From Neoroseomonas marina (GTDB lineage: Bacteria; Pseudomonadota; Alphaproteobacteria; Acetobacterales; Acetobacteraceae), in contig NZ_JABBKX010000013.1 in the NCBI RefSeq assembly GCF_012927745.1, positions 1 through 64,000 on the forward strand: DNA of 64,000 nucleotides, read 5' to 3'. Of the stretch, positions 59,456-64,000 are shown in pieces. The first letter of the stretch is position 1; each line of letters opens with the position of its first letter. A program made the translations under genes and the position numbers. The notes under the pieces were generated by a model. The model saw only the letters and a program-made list of their open reading frames with translations, searched no databases and was not told the origin of the DNA.

Positions 59456-60073
59456 TCAGCGGCTGTAGAATTCGACGACCAGGTTCGGTTCCATCTGGAC
59501 CGGGTAGGGCACGTCCGAGAGCTTCGGCGCGCGGAGGAACTTGCCGCGCATCGCGCGGTGGTCGACCTCGATGTATTCCGGCACGTCGCGCTCGGCGGAC
59601 TGGGCGGCGTCGAGCACGGCCACGAGCTGCTTCGACTTCTCCTTCACCTCGATCTGGTCGCCGTCCTTCACGAGGTAGGAGGGGATGTTCACGCGCTTGC
59701 CGTTCACGGTCACATGGCCGTGGTTGACGAACTGGCGGGCGGCGAACGGCGTCACCGCGAACTTCATGCGGTAGATGACGGCGTCCAGGCGGCGCTCCAG
59801 GATCTCGATCAGGTTCTCCGAGGTGTCGCCCTTCCGGCGAACCGCTTCCTCGTAGTACTTGCGGAACTGCTTCTCGCCGATGTTGCCGTAGTAGCCCTTC
59901 AGCTTCTGCTTCGCCATCAGCTGCACGCCGAAGTCGGTCGGCTTCTGCTTGCGGCGCTGGCCATGCTGGCCGGGGCCATATTCACGCTTGGCGATCGGGG
60001 ACTTGGCGCGGCCCCAGAGGTTCACGCCGAGGCGGCGGTTGATCTTGTACTTGGATTCGGCGCGCTTGGTCAT
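59456..60073 (-). CDS. rpsD: 30S ribosomal protein S4
   Basis: Primary 16S-binding protein of the small subunit. The ATG at 60073 gives [16 protein letters not shown] and 205 residues. The S4 domain (about 95-155) contains [35 protein letters not shown] (family signature, read here in overlapping parts). It is in its own unit rather than next to rpsK/rpoA, as in many alphaproteobacteria. Good terminator downstream. Confidence 0.98.
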   Translation of the reverse strand: MTKRAESKYKINRRLGVNLWGRAKSPIAKREYGPGQHGQRRKQKPTDFGVQLMAKQKLKGYYGNIGEKQFRKYYEEAVRRKGDTSENLIEILERRLDAVIYRMKFAVTPFAARQFVNHGHVTVNGKRVNIPSYLVKDGDQIEVKEKSKQLVAVLDAAQSAERDVPEYIEVDHRAMRGKFLRAPKLSDVPYPVQMEPNLVVEFYSR

Positions 60074-60271
60074 GCGCTGCACCCCGCCGCGTTGCGCGTG
60101 CGGGCCTTCTTACTGTGCCCCGGAGGGCTGTTGTCCCGGTAGGCCTGGGCCCAGGCTGGGCGAAGGCGGGCGCAGGCCCCGAAGGCCTGTCCACGTTCCC
60201 GGAAGGTGGCGGTCGTCTAGAGGTGCGGGCCGGGCTTGTCAAACCAAGGCCTTGGCCCCTACTCCGCCGCC

Positions 60272-60472
60272 ATGGTGACGCGATCGGACATCCTGGTGCT
60301 CGGCCTCACGGCGGGCGTGGTCGGCAGCCTCGTGGGCGGGCTGATGCTCTATGCGGGGCTTGCCCTGGTGCTCAACGGCAATCATGCGGGGTGGATCCTG
60401 GCGCTGCCGGCGGCGCCGGCGGGCGGCGGGCTCGGGCTGCTGCTGGCGCGGAAGCTGGCGGCCAAGCTGTAA
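60272..60472 (+). CDS. Small two-helix membrane protein
   Basis: 66 residues from the ATG at 60272 (a GTG at 60236 would add 12). Two hydrophobic segments (about 7-34 and 38-60) separated by LNGNHAGW, with a basic C-terminus (ARKLAAKL). No family recognised. The ribosome site is weak, so the call is tentative. The tandem-hairpin repeat follows its stop. Confidence 0.5.
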   Translation: MVTRSDILVLGLTAGVVGSLVGGLMLYAGLALVLNGNHAGWILALPAAPAGGGLGLLLARKLAAKL

Positions 60473-60480
60473 CGCGAGAC

Positions 60481-60546
60481 GGGGCTTCGCCCCGAAACCC
60501 CACCAGGGCTCTGCCCTGAACCCACCAAGGGCCTAAGGGCCCTTGG
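60481..60546. repeat. Tandem-hairpin repeat overlapping the trmJ stop codon
   Basis: Three hairpins in a row: GGGGC/GCCCC (60481-60493, TTC loop), CAGGGC/GCCCTG (60504-60518, TCT loop), and CCAAGGGCC/GGCCCTTGG (60525-60533 and 60538-60546, TAAG loop). The second module matches the repeat at 32311-32329. The trmJ stop codon (60533-60535, minus strand) lies at the base of the third loop, and the final residues SKGP of TrmJ are encoded by the repeat. Confidence 0.75.
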
Positions 60547-61372
60547 AACCCGATACCTGCCACGGCGCCGCAGGGTCGTCCTTGTCCGGGCGGCCGCGGC
60601 GCATGCGGCCGCGGGAGAGTTCCGTGACCACGCCATGCAGGGTGCGGAGCTCCTGTTCCGTGACCTCGCCGCGCTGGAACCAGTGGCGCAGGTTGCGGAC
60701 CATCCCCGGGCGCTTTTCCAGGTTGTCCAGGAAGCCCGTCGCGTCGAGCTCGGCGACCAGACGGTTGAGGAAACCCTCGAGCTCGCCCTTCGTCGCCACG
60801 CGCGTCTCGTTGGTCATCAGGGCGCGCGGCGGGGTCGTCTCGGCGGCCGTCCACCATTCATAGGCCAGGATCATCACCGCCTGGGCCAGGTTGAGCGACA
60901 TGTGCTCGGGGTTCAGCGGATAGCGGACCAGCGTGTCGGCGCAGGCCATGTCCTCGTTCTCGAGGCCCGCCCGCTCCGGCCCGAACAGCACGGCGGACCG
61001 CAGGTTGCGCGCGGCGATCTCGCGGAGGTCCTCCGCCGCGGCGCGCGCGGTGCGGACCGGGACCACGACATGGCGCGGGCGCGGGCAGGTCGCCATCACG
61101 CGGTGGCAGTCGGCGACCGCCTCCGCCACGGTATCGAAGACCTGGGCCGCATCCAGGATCGCATCGGCACCCGAGGCGGAGGGATAGGCATCGGCCTGCG
61201 GCCAGCCGTCGCGCGGGGCGACGATCCGCAGGTGGAAAAGCCCGCCATTGGCCATGGCCCGCGCCGTCGTGCCGATGTTGCGCGCCATCTGCGGGCGCAC
61301 CAGCACGATGATGGGGCTCTCGCCCGCCGGCGGCGTCAGCCTCGCCCGCCCATCCTTCCGCCCGCCGGTCAT
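60533..61372 (-). CDS. trmJ: tRNA (cytidine/uridine-2'-O-)-methyltransferase TrmJ
   Basis: SPOUT-family enzyme that methylates the ribose at position 32 of tRNAs. The 279-residue protein has motif 1 IVLVRPQMARNIGTTARAMANGG (about 22-44, in two parts), motif 2 VLFGPERAGLENEDM (about 127-141) and motif 3 YPLNPEHMSLNLAQAVMILAYE, the knotted SAM site. The C-terminal helical extension is typical of TrmJ. The start overlaps the DUF305 stop (ATGA). The end runs into the hairpin repeat. Confidence 0.92.
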   Translation of the reverse strand: MTGGRKDGRARLTPPAGESPIIVLVRPQMARNIGTTARAMANGGLFHLRIVAPRDGWPQADAYPSASGADAILDAAQVFDTVAEAVADCHRVMATCPRPRHVVVPVRTARAAAEDLREIAARNLRSAVLFGPERAGLENEDMACADTLVRYPLNPEHMSLNLAQAVMILAYEWWTAAETTPPRALMTNETRVATKGELEGFLNRLVAELDATGFLDNLEKRPGMVRNLRHWFQRGEVTEQELRTLHGVVTELSRGRMRRGRPDKDDPAAPWQVSGSKGP

Positions 61373-61734
61373 CGCGGCTGGGTGCGGGCGAGGAAGGCGC
61401 GCAGCTGCGCGATCTCCGCCTCCTGCGCGCGGATGATGTTCTCGGCGAGCGCGCGCATCTCCGGGTCGGAGCCATGGCGCAGGACGACGCGGGCCATGTC
61501 GATGGCGCCCTGATGATGCGGGATCATGCCGGCGGCGAAGTCGCGATCGGCATTGCCCGTGTAGCGGATCGCCATGTCGCGATGCATGCGGTCCGACGCG
61601 GCGCGGTATTCGCGCGTCGAGGCCGGTTCCTGTGCGGCGGCCGCGGCAGGGGCGCCATGGCCCTGATGCGACGGCTGCGCGAGGGCGGGCAGCGCGACCA
61701 GGGCGGCGGCAAGGGCAAGGACGGGACGGATCAT
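61369..61734 (-). CDS. DUF305 family secreted protein
   Basis: 121 residues from the ATG at 61734 with a signal peptide (1-19, ending ALAQ). A Gln/His/Ala linker leads to a DUF305 ferritin-like helical bundle with MHRDMAIRYTGNADRDFAAG and MIPHHQGAIDMARVVLRHG (about 50-90), whose HH and Met/His residues are suspected metal ligands, often for copper. It is coupled to trmJ by a four-base overlap, with no obvious functional link. Confidence 0.88.
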   Translation of the reverse strand: MIRPVLALAAALVALPALAQPSHQGHGAPAAAAAQEPASTREYRAASDRMHRDMAIRYTGNADRDFAAGMIPHHQGAIDMARVVLRHGSDPEMRALAENIIRAQEAEIAQLRAFLARTQPR

Positions 61735-61795
61735 CTGTGTTTCTCCCGGTTGGAGTGGACCGGGTGGGGAGATGGGGTTTCCCACAATGGGAAGG

Positions 61796-63220
61796 TCAAG
61801 CGCGCCGCCAGGTGGTCCCGCCGGCGCCGTCCTCGAGTAGGATTCCCTTGGCCTTGAGGTCGTCGCGGATGCGGTCGGCCTCGGCCCAGTTCTTCGCCTT
61901 GCGGGCTGCGAGGCGGGCGGCGATGGCGGCCTCGACGTCAGCGGCGTCGTCGCCCCCACCCTGCAGCCAGGCGGCAGGATCGCCGGTGGCGACGCCGAGC
62001 ACGGCGGCGGCCTCGCGGAAGGCGGCGGCGGCTACGCCTGGCGCGGGTGGCGTGGTCAGGCCCGCGCGCTCCATGGCGACGGCCGGGGAGCCGCCGACGG
62101 TCACGGCATTCTCCAGCGTACGCAGGTCGCGCAGACGCGCGAGGGCAAGCGGCGTGTTCAGGTCGTCGAGCAGCGGCGCGATGACCCAGTCGGCCAGGTG
62201 CGTCGCGGCACCGCCGCCGGGCGCGGCCGGCGCGCGCGAGAGCATGGCGTAGTGGTCGTCGAGCTCAGCCTTGGCCTCGCGCAACGCCTCCATCGTGAAG
62301 TCGAGCGAGGCCCGGTAATGCGTGCGCAGCAGCAGCAGGCGGAAGGCCTCGCCGGCCCAGGGGCCTTCGGCGAGGATGTCGCGCACGGTGCGGAAATTGC
62401 CGAGCGACTTCGACATCTTCTCGCCGTCGACGAGCAGCATGCCGTTGTGCATCCAGTAATGCGCGAAGGCATGGCCCGGGAAGGCGCAGACGGATTGCGC
62501 CACCTCGTTCTCATGGTGCGGGAAGATCAAGTCGTGCCCGCCGCCATGGATGTCGAATTCCTCGCCGAGATGCTTCCACGACATCGCGGAGCACTCGATG
62601 TGCCAGCCCGGGCGTCCGCGGCCCCAGGGGCTACCCCAGCCAGGCGTGGCGTCGTCGGAAGGCTTCCACAGCACGAAATCGCCGGCATCGCGCTTGTAGG
62701 GTGCGACGTCGATGCGCGCGCCGGCGAGCAGTTCGTCCGGCGTGCGGCCCGATAGCTTCCCGTAGTCGCCGAAGGAGGGAACGCTGAACAGGACGTGGCC
62801 ATCGGCCGCATAGGCGTGGCCGTTCGCGATCAGGCGCTCGATCAGCGCGATCATCTCGGCGATGTGGCCGGTCGCGCGGGGCTCGACATCCGGCGGCAGG
62901 GCGCCGAGGGCGGCCATGTCGCGGTGGAAATCGGCGGTGGTGCGGGCGGTGATGGCGGCGATCGGCTCGCCGGAGTCACGGCTGCGCGCGTTGATCTTGT
63001 CGTCCACGTCCGTGATGTTCCGGACGTAGGTCACCTGCGGATAGAGCCGGCGCAGCAGCCGGGCCAGCACGTCGAACACCACGACCGGGCGCGCGTTGCC
63101 CAGATGCGCGAGGTCGTAGACCGTCGGGCCGCAGACATACATCCGCACATGAGCCGGATCGATCGGCTGGAACCGGCGCTTCGTGCGCGCGGCGCTGTCG
63201 TGGAGGAAGAGGTCGGTCAT
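61796..63220 (-). CDS. cysS: Cysteinyl-tRNA synthetase
   Basis: Class I synthetase, 474 residues. The zinc site and HIGH-type motif are in [21 protein letters not shown] (about 26-46, signature HLGN). Further zinc ligands are [13 protein letters not shown] and [15 protein letters not shown]. The KMSKS loop is EKMSKSLGN (about 268-276). Complete, with the DALR-type helical C-terminus. It is followed on the same strand by the DUF305 gene. Standalone charging enzyme for tRNA-Cys. Confidence 0.97.
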   Translation of the reverse strand: MTDLFLHDSAARTKRRFQPIDPAHVRMYVCGPTVYDLAHLGNARPVVVFDVLARLLRRLYPQVTYVRNITDVDDKINARSRDSGEPIAAITARTTADFHRDMAALGALPPDVEPRATGHIAEMIALIERLIANGHAYAADGHVLFSVPSFGDYGKLSGRTPDELLAGARIDVAPYKRDAGDFVLWKPSDDATPGWGSPWGRGRPGWHIECSAMSWKHLGEEFDIHGGGHDLIFPHHENEVAQSVCAFPGHAFAHYWMHNGMLLVDGEKMSKSLGNFRTVRDILAEGPWAGEAFRLLLLRTHYRASLDFTMEALREAKAELDDHYAMLSRAPAAPGGGAATHLADWVIAPLLDDLNTPLALARLRDLRTLENAVTVGGSPAVAMERAGLTTPPAPGVAAAAFREAAAVLGVATGDPAAWLQGGGDDAADVEAAIAARLAARKAKNWAEADRIRDDLKAKGILLEDGAGGTTWRRA

Positions 63221-63264
63221 GGCGGTCCGTCGTCGGCGGAGGTCGGGGGCGTCGTGCAGGCGCG

Positions 63265-63283
63265 CGGGGAAGCATCTTCCCCG
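63265..63283. other. Hairpin downstream of gltX
   Basis: An 8-bp stem (CGGGGAAG at 63265-63272 with CTTCCCCG at 63276-63283) with a CAT loop lies in the gap between gltX and cysS. There is no T-run on either strand, so it is at best a factor-dependent or attenuating structure. Confidence 0.35.
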
Positions 63284-63367
63284 GAAGAGCGGTTCAGCGA
63301 CAGAGCGCGGGCGCGCGGAGCCTGGACGCGGACATGCCTTGCTTATGGCGCGGAACCCGCGCCCGGT

Positions 63368-64000
63368 TCAAGCGCCCGCTGACAGGCGCAACCGGAACGC
63401 CGCCCTTTCCCGCCCGATCAGCGGCAGCAGGGTGCCGAGGTCGGGGCCCTGTTCCTCCCCGGTCAGGGCCAGGCGCAGCGGGTGGAACAGGCCCTTGCCC
63501 TTGCGGCCGGTGGTGGCCTTCAGGGCCTCGGTCCAGGCGCGCCAGGTGCCGGCATCCCAGGGTTCGGGCGGCAGGGCAGCGAGGGCCGCGGCGAGGAAGT
63601 CGTGCTCCCCGTCCTGCACCGGCGGGATGATCGTGCCGCGGACGATCTCGAACCAATGGCGGGCTTCCCGCATCAGGTCGAGGTTGCCGCGGATGGCGAG
63701 CCAGGCGGCCTCGTCCGCACCCTCGGGCAGGCGGGCGCGGATGGCGTCGAAGGGCGCCTCGTGCAGCACGCGGCGGTTCAGCGCCAGCATGTGCCGCGTA
63801 TCGAAGCGCGCCGTGGCGTGGGAGGTGCGGGCGATGTCGTAGGTGGGCGCGAGGTCGCGCGGCATCCCCGGCACCGGATCGGCGGATGTGCCAAGCGCGG
63901 CGAGGTAGCCCACCAGCGCCGCCGGCTCGATCCCATCCTTGCGCAGGTGGCGCAGCGAGATGGAGCCGAGGCGCTTCGACAGGGCGCCGCCTTCCTCATC
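63368..64000 (-). CDS. gltX: Glutamyl-tRNA synthetase, 3' part (cut by window edge)
   Basis: The open frame runs past base 64000, so the N-terminal catalytic half is missing. The visible part begins DEEGGALSKRLGSISL, which holds the KMSKS-type loop LSKRLGS, then the anticodon-binding helical domain with MGYLAALG, RFDTRHMLALNRRVLH and the C-terminal GPDLGTLLPLIGRERA. This is typical of the alphaproteobacterial GltX, which often also charges tRNA-Gln. It reads toward cysS on the same strand. Confidence 0.93.
   Translation of the reverse strand, partial: DEEGGALSKRLGSISLRHLRKDGIEPAALVGYLAALGTSADPVPGMPRDLAPTYDIARTSHATARFDTRHMLALNRRVLHEAPFDAIRARLPEGADEAAWLAIRGNLDLMREARHWFEIVRGTIIPPVQDGEHDFLAAALAALPPEPWDAGTWRAWTEALKATTGRKGKGLFHPLRLALTGEEQGPDLGTLLPLIGRERAAFRLRLSAGA

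Overview
The window is a very GC-rich bacterial chromosome segment. Its gene content and order (purC-purS-purQ...purL-bolA-grxD, prfA-prmC-DUF4167, lysC next to ubiG, comF-grxC, a bifunctional CysNC, CydDC) point to an alphaproteobacterium, most likely in the Rhodospirillales/Acetobacteraceae (Roseomonas-like) range. That placement rests on protein motifs and synteny remembered from the group, not on a database search. Coding density is high. I see no intergenic gap over 300 bases, no tRNA, rRNA or CRISPR array, and no intact insertion sequence.

Layout. 0.2-5.4 kb: a secreted M23 peptidase, ClpB and a MOSC protein. 5.4-17.6 kb, mostly minus strand: a translation and cell-shape block (RodZ-like, ispG, hisS, prfA, prmC, DUF4167), then a 2-nitropropane dioxygenase-like enzyme with lysC, ubiG, an autotransporter-like outer-membrane protein and DUF1178. 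17.6-25.7 kb: grxC, comF, a four-domain rhodanese protein, an NDUFAF5-like methyltransferase, map, radC, a secreted serine protease, a lipoprotein and TerC. 25.8-37.8 kb: the purine biosynthesis region (purB, purC, purS, purQ, purL) followed by bolA and grxD. 37.8-51.7 kb: recQ, an OmpA-like lipoprotein, a radical SAM protein, Hsp20, cydDC, a deacetylase, a lipocalin, a four-repeat secreted protein, GNAT, SDR and thioesterase genes, and cysQ. 51.8-59.2 kb: sulfate activation (cysD, cysNC), then an opposing cluster with cysteine dioxygenase-like, EamA, FAD oxidase and two unknown proteins. 59.4-64 kb: rpsD, trmJ, DUF305, cysS and the 3' part of gltX.

The accessory part is at 30.5-35.0 kb, where purQ and purL are pulled apart. 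Behind purQ lie wrbA and a peptidoglycan-binding protein, then a second, diverged copy of only the 3' third of purQ, a tandem-hairpin repeat, and a strikingly AT-rich two-gene operon. That operon encodes a ParA/MinD-type ATPase whose last codons overlap a SIR2-domain protein. A hairpin closes the operon. A transposase-derived (DUF4096-like) ORF then overlaps the start of purL. I do not recognise the ParA-SIR2 pair as a named system. By analogy with SIR2 NAD+-depleting effectors in anti-phage defence, a two-component defence module is my leading hypothesis, but it is inference.

Three tandem-hairpin intergenic repeats (8.1, 32.3 and 60.5 kb) look like one repeat family. One marks the left edge of the AT-rich island and another forms the stop codon region of trmJ.
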